From: Paramacrobiotus metropolitanus
Taxonomy: Eukaryota > Tardigrada > Eutardigrada > Parachela > Macrobiotidae
Assembly: GCF_019649055.1 (NCBI RefSeq)
Contig: NW_026570230.1
Span: 1,364,001 to 1,428,000, forward strand
Length of the DNA: 64,000 nt
Direction: 5' to 3'
Positions 12,620 through 23,181 of this stretch are shown piece by piece; the first letter of the stretch is position 1, and each line of letters starts with the position of its first letter. The notes below the pieces were generated by a model. The model did not search any database. It was not told where the DNA came from and worked only from the letters and a program-made list of their open reading frames with translations. The translations under genes and the position numbers were made by a program.

Positions 12620-13615
12620 ATGGCTAACACTTCTCAGAATGTTTCCTTAAATACCGCTTCCTTTCCGGTAATTGCGTGGAACTTCTCTTTAATCTCAGAT
12701 CTGTTTGGATTCTCCGTCGGGACATTTCTAAATGTAATTGTTTTATTATTAATTATTGTAGCAAGAATCCCGATATCCGCTTTCAACGTCTATCTTGTTA
12801 ACATTCTGTTGGCCAACATTTACCACGATTTGCCGGGTCCGTTGCTGTTGTTCCTAATGAAGATCATTCCATCGGTGCGCTACAGTCCCACATGCTGCAC
12901 ACTGTTTCTCTATACTCAGCTTACGTCGTTGGCCGTGGTAATTTTGTCACATCTGCTGATTACTTTGAATCGACTGTGGGCTGTTCTTCGTCCGCATAAC
13001 TATCGCACACGGCACACTATAAAATTAGCCATGTTTCTCTGCGTTATCGCATGGCTGTATTCCAATACGATTCTTACCGCGGAGGTCATCTTGGACGCAT
13101 TGTATTACAGGATGCCGGTTGACAAGTTGGCTGGCAGATGCTTCATGGACGGCCGACCCATCCACACACTAGCTTCAATATCTATGGTTTTGTACATGAT
13201 ATTACCTATGACGACGATACTGGTGACCTTTCCCGTGGTTTGGTTTAAGAGCCACAAACGACCGGTGTCGAACTCAAACGGGAGATCAGTTCGTCCAGCG
13301 GGAACCGGGGAGTTCTCCCTGGACAATCAAAGTGCTATTACTGGCGCAAACGCACCGGGCCGAAGACGAGAACAGCGGAGTGCGTTTGTGATTTATTTTA
13401 TCCTAACCTTGTCGACGATAGTTTTCTGGATTCCCATTACGATATCTTTCAGCATGACCACATTTTCATTGACACCCAACATTACCATCATTACTTTCAT
13501 GCAGATCTCCTACTTCTTTTTCTATGTGGAAACAATAGTTGATCCATTGTTGCTAATTGGGTTCCACAAGGAGTGGAAAACCAGTTTACGAAAACGCTTT
13601 GGTTGCACTTTCTAG
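12620..13615 (+). CDS. Orphan rhodopsin-like GPCR 2
   Basis: Intronless, about 331 aa. The frame is open upstream to 12482 but from a TTG; ATG at 12620 (MANTSQNVS) aligns with the start of GPCR 1 and was preferred. It shares long identical blocks with GPCR 1 (SDLFGFSVGT, YHDLPGPLLLFLMKI, SPTCCTLFLYTQLTSLAVV), so the two are recent tandem duplicates. The same unusual NRLWAV and ETIVDPLLL motifs replace DRY and NPxxY. The third intracellular loop carries RRREQRSAF, a basic patch shared with GPCR 1. The two genes differ most in the N-terminus and loop 3. Confidence 0.82.
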   Translation: MANTSQNVSLNTASFPVIAWNFSLISDLFGFSVGTFLNVIVLLLIIVARIPISAFNVYLVNILLANIYHDLPGPLLLFLMKIIPSVRYSPTCCTLFLYTQLTSLAVVILSHLLITLNRLWAVLRPHNYRTRHTIKLAMFLCVIAWLYSNTILTAEVILDALYYRMPVDKLAGRCFMDGRPIHTLASISMVLYMILPMTTILVTFPVVWFKSHKRPVSNSNGRSVRPAGTGEFSLDNQSAITGANAPGRRREQRSAFVIYFILTLSTIVFWIPITISFSMTTFSLTPNITIITFMQISYFFFYVETIVDPLLLIGFHKEWKTSLRKRFGCTF

Positions 13616-14699
13616 TTGCGCTCTTTTGAAATTACTGTTGTTAACTTCTATTCCTCCACGTTTATTTGCAGCTAATACTACAGTTAATTGCGCACAATTT
13701 CTACCTGTGAAGCTACAAAATTAATTTGCAGCTACATAATAATTTGAATAATTAATCTGCTGTGGTTTGAACATTTCGCTCATTTTTTATTTCAGTGTTA
13801 AATTCTTTTTCCAGTGTTAAAAAATTTCTTTTGAGGAACTGAAATCGGTACTAACTCCATAAACTAAGCTCCCTAAACAACCAACAGTCATTGTTTAAAT
13901 CAGTATGAGGCTAGGCGTAAACTCTGATACTAACTCACCATTAGATGATAATGATATTAATTATTTATCGTAGCAAATTAGTCAAGAAAATACTCGTAAT
14001 ATCACAGTACAGCTAGCTACAATTCTAATTAGCTTAGTTATGCATACAGTAGGTGGGTAATTCATATTTTAGGCTCAAGGTCACGTGAATGATATGGTCA
14101 CTGATCATATACTCTTCTAACGACTGGGTAACGAATAATCATGCGCATCAAAACCGCAAAATCGCTGGGATATGGATTCTTAAATCCTGTATTATTAGTT
14201 TTGCTGAACGTAATCGCGACCCTCGTTTGGTTTACTGGTGGAATTCATGACTATTAACGATATAAATCACATTGTGAAATAAGAATAGCAAAAAGCTCCC
14301 GACACCACCTTTTACCACCCTCAGGCTTTAGACACCACTGATCCCGGTACTTTTTATCTCGCGTCACCATTTTCGAGACACCACTGTGCACAGATACACA
14401 AAAATATCGTTAGACCCAGGACATCCTACCTTATTGCGGCGATACACATAAAGTGCTGCAGTTTACATAATCATTTGTTCAGTTAAGTACATATAATCTT
14501 TCAATGTTTAAAATTTTAACAGTGACGTAGTATGCCTGCGCTTGCACTTCTTGTTACTTTGACGGCTATTGCCTATTAAAACATTTAGTACATATAAACG
14601 TACAGAGGACTTTTAATTATTTTTATTTTATTTAACATACCGCTGTACATTAAATAAAAATAAAACAAAAATATTAAAAAAGTGGTGGCGGTAAATGGT
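13616..14699. other. AT-rich intergenic region
   Basis: No supported gene. A short 'acaccact' motif recurs near 14300-14390. Confidence 0.4.
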
Positions 14700-14707
14700 G
14701 TATATAT

Positions 14708-15120
14708 GGAACGTTTCGTACCAAAGAAAAAAACTGGAACGTTTTTTTCCTTCTTGTAGTCACTGTAGTCATCTGTAGACAACCTGTAGACACCCTGTAG
14801 ACAATCTGTATACATCCTAAGAAAACCTAAGAACCAGGTGACTACAGTATGTCTACAGTGGTGTCTACGGGCTGTCTACAGGTGACTACCGGTGTATACA
14901 GGCAGAGTATCGAGCTGAACCTAAGAAGGGCTGCCTGTATACAACGGTAGACATCCGTAGACAACCTGTAGACACCGTTGTAGACACGCTGTATACATCC
15001 TAAGAAACCAGGTGACTACCGATAGGTCTACAGGGTGTCTACAGCATGTATACAGATGTCTACTGTGACTACAAGGAGCGAAAAAACGATTCACTTTTTT
15101 TCTTTGGTACGAACCGTGCC
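14708..15120. mobile_element. Foldback/MITE-like element with TGTAGACA repeats
   Basis: Imperfect terminal inverted repeats: left TTCGTACCAAAGAAAAAAA at about 14715, matched by its complement ending near 15114 (plus strand tttttttctttggtacgaa). The inside is made of repeated tgtagacA / tgtctaca and tgtataca units in both orientations. A block ending 'catcctaagaa...ccaggtgactac' is duplicated about 190 bp apart (14811-14847 and 14995-15019). No ORF is evident, so it would be non-autonomous. Exact ends and target duplication were not resolved. Confidence 0.6.
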
Positions 15121-15534
15121 ACAGGTGACCGCTAAGGCAGAATAAGCAAGTGCAAGTGGCGAATTTACTCGACACGGCAAGTTAAACCACAGTCAGATGC
15201 AACAGGAAAACGTACGCACGCATAAACTACACACATTGTCAGATATCATAAGCAACACGTCTAATTTCTAGAAGCTGGTTTCCCGCGTAATATCATAGGA
15301 ATATACTCAGGACAGATTACGGCTGTTAAAAGTTGGGCGCACATATTAATAAGGAGGAAGGACACGCGTAAGGATCACAAAACAACAACGTGTTCGAGGC
15401 AGTGCACAAAAACACTAATAAAAGGCGTGGACGGAAGTCCGTTTGACGATGAAAGTAAAGGTCGTATTAATCAGCGCAGCCGGTACTAATGCAATTAAAT
15501 CTAAAAGTTCCGGTAAATTATGTCCGGTTTCGTC

Positions 15535-15545
15535 TATATAAAAAA
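15535..15545 (+). promoter_or_regulatory. TATA box of the secreted Cys-rich gene
   Basis: TATATAAAAAA-like box about 135 bp upstream of the ATG at 15677, at a plausible distance for a short 5' UTR. Confidence 0.45.
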
Positions 15546-15676
15546 CTGGTGAAATTTCGTTTCAAACACAAATTTTGTATGGTTTTCCTCTGATGGCATC
15601 TCAGTAAACGCACTGAAAGGCCGATAGTTATTTTTATTAGTACATTCTACACATCGCTATTCCCTAGGCCTATATC

Positions 15677-16039
15677 ATGGCCATGTATGCAACTTTTTTC
15701 GCCCTTGCTTTGGCATTCGTGGTTGTTTTGTTCGCGCAGAAGAGTGCGGGTTATCCAGTGGATGAACAGGTATGGATTGGCGGCTTTCGCAACGTTTTCG
15801 CTTTATGTGCAGGGGTCGCTTTTTATTTGAAGGATGTCCATGATGCAAACGTAGCCCGCAACCGAACTGCACGTGCATTGGTTGGACTGAACTGCTACCA
15901 AGGTTATGGTAAAACCGGACGCTTCTGCGGCGTAGTGGTTACCGATAGGCCAGCTTGGGATTACGATGGGGCTTGCACACGGCGGAATCCTGAATGTTGT
16001 CGGGATGGGGTTGAAGGACGCTGCCACTGGAATGATTAA
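15677..16039 (+). CDS. Small secreted cysteine-rich protein
   Basis: 120 aa with a clear signal peptide (FFALALAFVVVLFAQKSAG, cleavage probably near residue 25). The mature part has seven cysteines, six clustered in the last 50 residues (NCYQGYGKTGRFCGVV, GACTRRNPECCRDG, GRCHW), fitting a disulphide-stabilised extracellular peptide. One N-glycosylation sequon (NRT) lies before the cluster. I do not recognise the family. A TATA box sits upstream and AATAAA follows at 16169-16174, so it looks like a complete intronless gene. A GT...AG pair inside it (43 nt) would break the frame and was rejected as an intron. Confidence 0.6.
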   Translation: MAMYATFFALALAFVVVLFAQKSAGYPVDEQVWIGGFRNVFALCAGVAFYLKDVHDANVARNRTARALVGLNCYQGYGKTGRFCGVVVTDRPAWDYDGACTRRNPECCRDGVEGRCHWND

Positions 16040-16547
16040 GTACAAATGTCTTCGGTAAAATGTTTGTTGTTGTTTGACCAACATCCACGGCCAAACCATG
16101 ATGACCTGAATATCATATTCTCGTGTTTTGCAAACACAGTCATTTTTTATTTGAATAAGTCCGCATATAATAAATAAATTCAGCGTCAGATAAGCATTTA
16201 AAAATTAAACAGTCCATTGTTACCAATAAAATCACCGCATGCACACAGTCAGGAAAATGTGTATGCCAGTGGCTCGTATAAGGTAATAAGTCGAAATAAG
16301 TTTTGTTTTGTCACACTCAACGTCATGCAACGCTTAAGGCCATGCTCGCCATGCAATGCGGGATTAAAATTTCTCTTAATTTCCACCATATCATCGGGCA
16401 AGGTGGTGTAACAGAAACACAAGTTAATTACAACCAGCGGCAAACCATTCAAGAAATCAATCCATCCCTTCAATGGACACAAAACGTACAGTGTATGTGA
16501 TCGTAACTACGTAATCATGAGTAGCATTGAGCTGTTCCCGTCCTTCA

Positions 16548-17681
16548 TTAATTTCTAAAAATACGTCCTCGAAATCCTCGTGTCCAGCCTTTGTTAGCGC
16601 TTAATAGCAGTACCGGATCAATAATGGTCTCCACGTAGAAAAAGACGTACGATATTTGGAACAGCATGAAAATACTGAAGTTCGGGATCAGCGCAAAGCT
16701 AGCCAGGCAGAACGCAATAACAATTGGCAACCAACAAATGATAGTCGACATGGTCATCACAAAGTACAGCGCATAAATGTTTTTTTCATCAGACTTCCGG
16801 TAGACTGGAGCTGGAAGCTTGCTGGCGTTGCTGGCATTTCCAGTGTCACTGCTGTTCACAATTTCCAAACTAAATACATTCGGCTGATGCGAAAAATGGT
16901 TCGCTGCCATCGAAGCTCCAGCTCCGGCATTGACCTTTAGTGTTGACTTCCGGCGTATGAACCAAATCACGGGAAAGCCGGTCAGAATAATCAGTATCGG
17001 AATAATCATGTAAAATACAGTACAAGCGGAGCTAAGCCCCTTTATTTTGCTGTTATCGATGTAACAGCGTCCGGCCATTTTATTCACCGGTTGCCGGTAA
17101 TACAGCGCATCCAAAATGACAGCCGCATCCAATAACGTATTGGCGTATAACCACGCACCAATACACATACAAATGGCTAATTTTTTTGTATGTCGCGTCC
17201 GATAGGAATGTGGGAAAATAACGGCCCATAGTCGATTCAAAGTGATTACCACATGCGAAAGAATAACAACAGCCAGTGAAGTAATTTGGGTGTAATTTAG
17301 AAAGGTACAGCAGGCCGGATTGTCGCGTACCGATGGGTAAAATTTCATAAGGAACAAGACTAACGGCGGTACAAGATTGTGATATATGTTGGAAATTAGC
17401 AGATTGAAAAGGTATACGCTGAATGCCGAAAATCGACTTTTTGTTATGATTATAATACTTAAAACAATGACGTTGCTGACCGTGCCGACTGTAAATCCAA
17501 AAAGGTCAGTAAGGGCGGCAAACGTCCACACCGGAACAGAACTGTCTGTAGAATTTCCGGTACCATTCAAAACTGCTGTATAATCTGTCAGATTTAGAGA
17601 TGACTGAATGCTAATGTTATGGATGACTGAAGAATTCATTTTAGCAACAAGGAACTTTGTTGCACATCTAATAATATTCAT
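16548..17681 (-). CDS. Orphan rhodopsin-like GPCR 3
   Basis: Intronless, 377 aa (or 363 aa if Met15 at 17639 is used, which gives a normal short extracellular N-terminus with several N-glycosylation sequons). Same subfamily as GPCR 1 and 2: DLFGFTVGT in TM1, YTQITSLAVVILSHVVITLNRL in TM3, the NRLWAV substitution for DRY, RTRHTKKLA after it, and ETIIDPVLLL in TM7. It differs by a longer third intracellular loop (about 50 residues, Ser/Asn-rich). It is transcribed opposite to the other two, so the cluster includes an inversion or an older duplicate. Confidence 0.82.
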   Translation of the reverse strand: MNIIRCATKFLVAKMNSSVIHNISIQSSLNLTDYTAVLNGTGNSTDSSVPVWTFAALTDLFGFTVGTVSNVIVLSIIIITKSRFSAFSVYLFNLLISNIYHNLVPPLVLFLMKFYPSVRDNPACCTFLNYTQITSLAVVILSHVVITLNRLWAVIFPHSYRTRHTKKLAICMCIGAWLYANTLLDAAVILDALYYRQPVNKMAGRCYIDNSKIKGLSSACTVFYMIIPILIILTGFPVIWFIRRKSTLKVNAGAGASMAANHFSHQPNVFSLEIVNSSDTGNASNASKLPAPVYRKSDEKNIYALYFVMTMSTIICWLPIVIAFCLASFALIPNFSIFMLFQISYVFFYVETIIDPVLLLSANKGWTRGFRGRIFRN

Positions 17682-19712
17682 GTAATATTCAACTTAAACA
17701 AACGCAACTGTTGTTTATAGCATCCACTCTACTGAAACACTGTAGGTAGATTTACGGGTTTAAATACGATATGTGATCGCCAAAATGTGTCGGACGCAGT
17801 TATTCTTTCGAACCCAAGGGACATGCACCGAGGGTTTAATGCGTGGAACATGTATCCATCTATTGTATTTTTTCATTCCTGTGACGCGCTTTCGCAAATG
17901 AATGGATAGCGTACCTGCATGCCGTACTATTAATGTCTTTACGTCCGGTGAGTATGACCAACCTTAACAAAACCATACTTTAGAGATGGAATAACGCTTT
18001 GGATGTACATCAACTCGAAATTCCGGGAACTATAAGAGCAGTTAATACTTCCTTCACCCACAAGCACATCCATACTTCCACGATCCAGCTAATTGTAAGA
18101 CGATGTGGTTGTCTCAGATGAGCGAAGTAGACAAGTATATGATATTCTTTGGCTTATTTCGTTTACAATGCAGCTTCGGTCAGTTACTACTGCATAGCTC
18201 CAGCTTCAGAAGGTCACAGTTCCAACACTTATAGTCTTATACATCTGTGAACTGCTGATTGCATAAGTGGGATTATCCCGACTTCCCATGTGGCGCATCG
18301 TATGATTACCGTATATGCTGCTCTAGAAATGAAATATTTACGATTGCATATTCGTACGGTTATAAATGATTATTAAGAAACTCCAGTATTTAAGCAAGGG
18401 ATTTTTCCCAATACGTACTCAAGGTGCTTCTTGTATTACGATTCATACAAAAATCCCCTTGAGAATGGTATTGTTTTTGTTAATGTGCCCTATTCCAAGA
18501 TTCTCCTATTCTCAAACTGAAGCGTAGTATGCTCTTTTGTTATATGTCTGTCCTTAGAGTCTCATCCAGTTATTGTTATACTACTATAATGGTTATTTGA
18601 AGTTTACGGGTTCATAACCGATCACCGCCGAAATATCACTGAAAACGGTAAACTCTACAAAAGATTCTCATTTTGTTGTAAAAGACACGTTCTTGGTATC
18701 TATACAAACATTCGTGTGGGTCGTAATCCTGAAGCGTAATACGCCATGGTCGTAGGCCATCATTTGCTTGTAATCGACAATTTTGCTCGATATTTTATCG
18801 AAATGATCAATCACTGTATTTATAAATGTCAATATATGAGTAAACTGAAATTTCCGTGCGAAATAACATATTTATGAAAGACTAGCGCTAGCGTCTCTTC
18901 GTCGGTCTTGCTTTCCTGAATTTTAAAAGACAACTGATAAATTGCACATACGGCACGCCGTAAACACACATATTTAATCACATGCTCTCAGGAGATATTT
19001 ATGTGTTTCCACAATTATCTATACTTCTACTTGAAGTATTTTAAGAATGATGGGCGGCCACATTTTGTTATTCGTAAACAAGCCATAAGTCATAAGTGAA
19101 TTTTACGAAATATTGCTCTCACTTCGTGGCATGGTGTCAAAATGTTTACTGGTAAACGTTAAAGATTTCACCCGGAGGTTGGAATGGTACATAAAAATGG
19201 TTTTAAGTTTCAGTAGCTGATTGCGGTGTATTTGTAAGCCTTGTCGGCAAATTCCACAATTTTATTATTGCAGTTCTTATGGTTCTTTCAATGGAAGTAC
19301 CGGTAAATGTACTTGTACCTCCGCTGCAGTTTACAAGCGCAAGATAACTACGATCACAATCTTACACACGTTCAATAAAATACAAGTACGGATGTCTAGT
19401 TCACGTTATTGTGTAAGCTGCCGATTCCAGGTAAAGGCCAACAACAGCAGCCGGTAGACTTTAGAGTTAAGTCTGCAAAACAAAAAAACGTAATACATGC
19501 GGTAGAATATTGCAGTTAGATGCTGTACTATATGTACATCGTCATTGTGGTAGCGTGATTTGCCGTTTGTGTTCAGCGACTGCTGATCCTAGAACTTCGA
19601 AAAGAAAAGATTTTATGGTACACTTGCCTGCATAATTCAATTAACCTACGGTTTTCCTTCGCGCCAGCGACTGCAACGTTTGAAACGGTTTTCGGCAGTT
19701 ACGGCGGTAAAT
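17682..19712. other. Intergenic region, 2 kb
   Basis: No coding sequence, RNA gene or repeat recognised. The last part holds the promoter and 5' UTR of the dehydrogenase gene. Confidence 0.4.
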
Positions 19713-21208
19713 ATGCACACCATAGGGAAGGTACGTCAAATTTTTCCGCTGCTCTGTTTTAGACTGGATTCTTCATAATACCGTATTTTTCATTTTGGAT
19801 GCGCCCATTTACTTAAAAATGTCTTTTGTTGATTTTGATAATTTGTTGATTCACTGTGTTATGTATTAGGGTTTTGTAGCTATCGTGACCGGCGGTGCGT
19901 CTGGTCTCGGCAAAGCAGCGGCGGATTTCTTGGCCAGCCAGGACGCCACGGTATTTGTAGTCGACCTCCCGAAATCCTTTCCAAACGGTAACAAGGATGA
20001 GAACAATGTCCATTTCCGTGGTGCTGATGTAGGTGCCGGCTGAATTAAGCATTCAACACAGCTGGCTCTAATACTGCCATTTTAATTTAATTGTAGCATG
20101 CGTTCATTAAATTTAACTATCATGATTAACTTTAAATCACGAATCAGCAAAACTATCATGCTGCTTGACTGACTGATGTAAGCATTGTAGCATTTTTTAA
20201 CGGTTGCTGCAGATTACCAGTGAAGAGCAAATCACCACACTAATCCAGGAAATCCGGACCAAATACAATCGGCTAGATTGTGTTGTCAACTGCGCAGGAA
20301 TATGCAGCTGCCATGTGGTTTTCGACACCACCACAGACAAACCACATTCTATGGAGGACTTCATGAAATATTATCAAGTACGTCGTACTTGTACATTTTT
20401 GGGTACTATTTCCGTCGCATTGCAGTTTATACAAACGCCATGCGTTTTGGGTACATACGTTGCTGCGATTGCAGCAATTTATAGACTCAGTGCTAGTGCG
20501 AAATGCGAATACCAAATTCCACTACCGGTAAATTATGGCGGCATTTTAAAACTTTCTGCGGTGTACCTATAGGTGAACGTCTTCGGCACGTTCAACGTGA
20601 TTCGGCTATCTGTGGCTTTAATGCGCGATACACAAGCGCAGCAGGACAAAAAAGGACCCGGTGTCATCATCACTGTGTCCAGTGTCACCATGTATGACGC
20701 GCCAGCTGAACATGTCGCCTATTCGTCTTGTAAAGCCGCTGTTGCTGGAATGACAGTGCCACTCGCGCGCGAATTTTCTGAGTTCGGCATACGTGTCGTG
20801 GACATTGCACCAGGTGCGAAACTGTCGCTTCCGTTTTTAATTACGAAATTTTTACTAGCTTAACCATGGTAACTTTTACTAAGTAATCAATGTAAAAAAC
20901 AAATAGCATAATATTAAGATGACTGTAAGTCTGTAACTGAAGTAAGCATTATTATCGCTCCTTTTAAAGGCCCTATGTTGACACCGATGTTGTTGCGGGA
21001 CGGGACTGGATTTACTGCCCGAGCATGCTTGAAGTCGTTAATCTTCCCCGTGCGCCCAGGTCAACCGGAAGAATTTGCCGATGCTGTACGGTTTATTGTC
21101 GAGAATCCTTTTATCAATGGCACGACGATTCGCCTGGACGGCGGCTATCGGAATCCAATGGGGTCAAAATATGCATACCAGGAAACTAGTTCGGATAATA
21201 AAAATTAA
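19713..21208 (+). CDS. HSD17B10: 3-hydroxyacyl-CoA dehydrogenase type 2 / 17-beta-HSD10-like, 5 exons
   Basis: Mitochondrial short-chain dehydrogenase/reductase family (NAD-dependent oxidation of 3-hydroxyacyl-CoA and steroids; the human protein also serves in mitochondrial RNase P). Exons inferred at 19713-19730, 19870-20028, 20213-20377, 20573-20813 and 20970-21208, phases agreeing, about 273 aa (human 261). Visible: Rossmann motif TGGASGLG, NCAG core motif, catalytic Ser in VSSVTMYD, catalytic YSSCK (YxxxK), then IAPG and the family C-terminus ENPFINGTTIRLDGGYR. All catalytic residues are present. The ten-residue lead before the fold is short, so a mitochondrial presequence is not obvious. 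Poly(A) signal at 21228-21233. Assignment to HSD10 rather than another SDR rests on the C-terminal block. Confidence 0.82.
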
Positions 21209-21227
21209 TTGAACGTGTTTTACCAAT

Positions 21228-21233
21228 AATAAA
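21228..21233 (+). promoter_or_regulatory. Poly(A) signal of the HSD10-like gene
   Basis: AATAAA 20 bp after the stop codon. Confidence 0.5.
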
Positions 21234-21605
21234 CACTACGGTTTGACAGTTTTGATCTTTTTGTGAAAGTTGCAATAATCTTGTTCGCAGTTATAACAGA
21301 ACTGGAATTTTTTAACGCAGAGGTTTCTGACATGCGGATAATGTCCGCGTCGCAGTTCATATTATATACACACTCTGACACATACGCGTGCCTGTATTAG
21401 TTTCTTAAATTTTGATAAAATGTTTGTTCCGTTCGCTTTTCATGTATAGAAGTATCAGAAATGCGTAGTGCTGAACGCAGAATAGTACAGTACTTCTGTA
21501 GTTTTCTACGGGACTTATGTACGTTGTTTCGTTATCGTAAGAGTACAGTACATTAGCGGCTTTACCGTACTCGGATTAACTCGTTATCTCAAACTTAGGA
21601 TATTA

Positions 21606-21834
21606 GGGGCATCCATAAATTACGTACGCAGAAAACCACGGTTTTTTCACCCCTCCCTCCCCCTTCGTAGCGGTCCGTCACGTTTTCTGGACCCCTCCCC
21701 CCCGGTTCGCTCAATCGTAATACAAGAGCTGATCGCCCCCTCCCCCCTGGGTTCGCCGGGGCCGTCACAGCTTGTCACATTTTTTGGACCCGTCCCTCCC
21801 TGGTTCGCTGCGTACGTACTTTATGGATCCCCCC
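21606..21834. mobile_element. MITE with 25-bp inverted repeats and TTA target duplication
   Basis: The ends GGGGCATCCATAAATTACGT (left) and the complement of GTACTTTATGGATCCCCCC (right) form inverted repeats that agree over ATCCATAAA[T/G]TACGTACGCA. The 229-bp element is flanked by TTA at 21603-21605 and 21835-21837. A 3-bp TTA/TWA duplication and G-rich ends suggest a PIF/Harbinger-type non-autonomous element. The interior is C-rich (ccctccctccccc) with three degenerate 'gtcac.ttttttggacccctccc' copies. Confidence 0.75.
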
Positions 21835-21837
21835 TTA

Positions 21838-22263
21838 TCGAGCAATGCGTATTATTGCAAATAATTTGCAATCATCCACGTGGTGTAAATTTAGGCTATC
21901 AAGTATACATATTTGTAATAAACGACAAGCACCGGCGCTCGAATACGATACGTTGCATTTTCTCGGGGTAGATGGGTCGCTAATGCTATATCAATATGTA
22001 CCTGTAAGCCGGTGCTAGGAGATCGGTGCCCACCGCTCAGGGCGGTGGGGTCGCACCGACGCCGATCTCGCCTGATGCGCCGTGTTGCGGCCGAGTTCAG
22101 CGTTATCTTGGATTTAATTTTGGTTTGATAACACGAAGTCTTGCTGAATGATCGATTTTTTCCTGTTTTCGGTTGCTGACTTTGGTGTCCTTTACTCGTA
22201 GCTTTTGTATGTCTGTAATTAAGTGGTTATTGACCAAGCGATTATTTACGCATCTTTATTAAA
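21838..22263. other. 5' flank of the zinc-finger gene
   Basis: Contains a GC-rich inverted pair 'gccggtgctaggagatcggtg' / 'gcaccgacgccgatctcg' near 22011-22071 that could form a hairpin. No gene recognised. Confidence 0.35.
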
Positions 22264-23181
22264 ATGAAGCCATCAAAGCAAAAACCCCAACCGCAGCGCC
22301 CCAATACCAACCAGCGCTCCACGGCGAACCCACATAAGCCATCGGTGAGCGACCCCAGCCAGATGGGCATCCCATCCGTATGCCAGCAATTTAACAGGAA
22401 CCAACCGTGTGGCACACATCCGTGCATGTTCACGCATCAGTGTTTGTTTTGTCACGGTCACCACAGTGCTCTGGAGTGCCGTTTCCGAGCTCCCCTGGGA
22501 GACCCATCACCAATACAAACATCACAACCGGAACCGCCACCACCGTATACGGAGGTACTTAAGCCCAGTACCTCCCGTCCAGTAGTCGCTAATAGCACTC
22601 CTCCGACATTCCTCCCGGGTGCATGTCGCCAGCACAACACGGCAAACGGATGCAATGCCAAGAACTGCAAACATGCCCACATTTGTGGATACTGCTCCCG
22701 AACCAATCATATCGCGCAGAATTGTCCCTTTCAGGATGACAACATTACTCAAGCGTCCACATCCCGCGGCACGAATAATCCTGCGCCAAAGAGCAAAAGC
22801 GGGAATAACACCTCAGGTCAGAAAGATGCCCCTTGTCGGTATTACAACGCCCCCGCCGGATGCCGCAATGTTTCGTGTAAGTTTTCTCATAAGTGCAGCT
22901 CTTGTGGGAAACTGAACCATGGGGCCGACAACTGCAATTCGTCTACGAAGAAAAAGCCGGATGCTGCTCGAGCTAGCCAAAAAAAGATTGTTTTTCAAAC
23001 TGCAGTCGGAACGTTTGAAATACCACAGGATGAGCTGATTGACGGGACCTGCTTCGATTACAACCGACGAAAGCCATGCAAGAAAAGTCCGTGTCCATAC
23101 GACCATGATTGCTGTGAATGCGGCCGTCAGCACGATGCTATACGCCACTTGGAAGCGGACTACGGTGTCGGCAAGATTTAA
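22264..23181 (+). CDS. Four-module CCCH/CCHC zinc-finger, gag-like protein
   Basis: Intronless, 305 aa. Four tandem modules start near residues 40, 118, 192 and 260. Each has the form C-x7/8-C-x4-C-x3-H followed by C-x2-C-x3/4-H-x4-C, i.e. a CCCH finger joined to a retroviral-type knuckle (for example CKFSHKCSSCGKLNHGADNC). The fourth module's second knuckle is incomplete (CCECGRQHDAIRH, last Cys missing). Linkers are Pro/Ser/Asn-rich, and one holds PPPPYTEV, a PPxY WW-domain/late-domain type motif. Such 'xxFNxxxxC...H.C..C' modules are common in nucleic-acid-binding proteins of retroelements, so this may be a domesticated gag-like gene; a cellular RNA-binding protein is the alternative. No LTRs or polymerase are adjacent. 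Confidence 0.7.
   Translation: MKPSKQKPQPQRPNTNQRSTANPHKPSVSDPSQMGIPSVCQQFNRNQPCGTHPCMFTHQCLFCHGHHSALECRFRAPLGDPSPIQTSQPEPPPPYTEVLKPSTSRPVVANSTPPTFLPGACRQHNTANGCNAKNCKHAHICGYCSRTNHIAQNCPFQDDNITQASTSRGTNNPAPKSKSGNNTSGQKDAPCRYYNAPAGCRNVSCKFSHKCSSCGKLNHGADNCNSSTKKKPDAARASQKKIVFQTAVGTFEIPQDELIDGTCFDYNRRKPCKKSPCPYDHDCCECGRQHDAIRHLEADYGVGKI

Noticed and set aside
15768-15811. 43-nt GT-AG intron in the secreted-protein gene
   Set aside because: Removing it brings an immediate stop; the uninterrupted frame is better.
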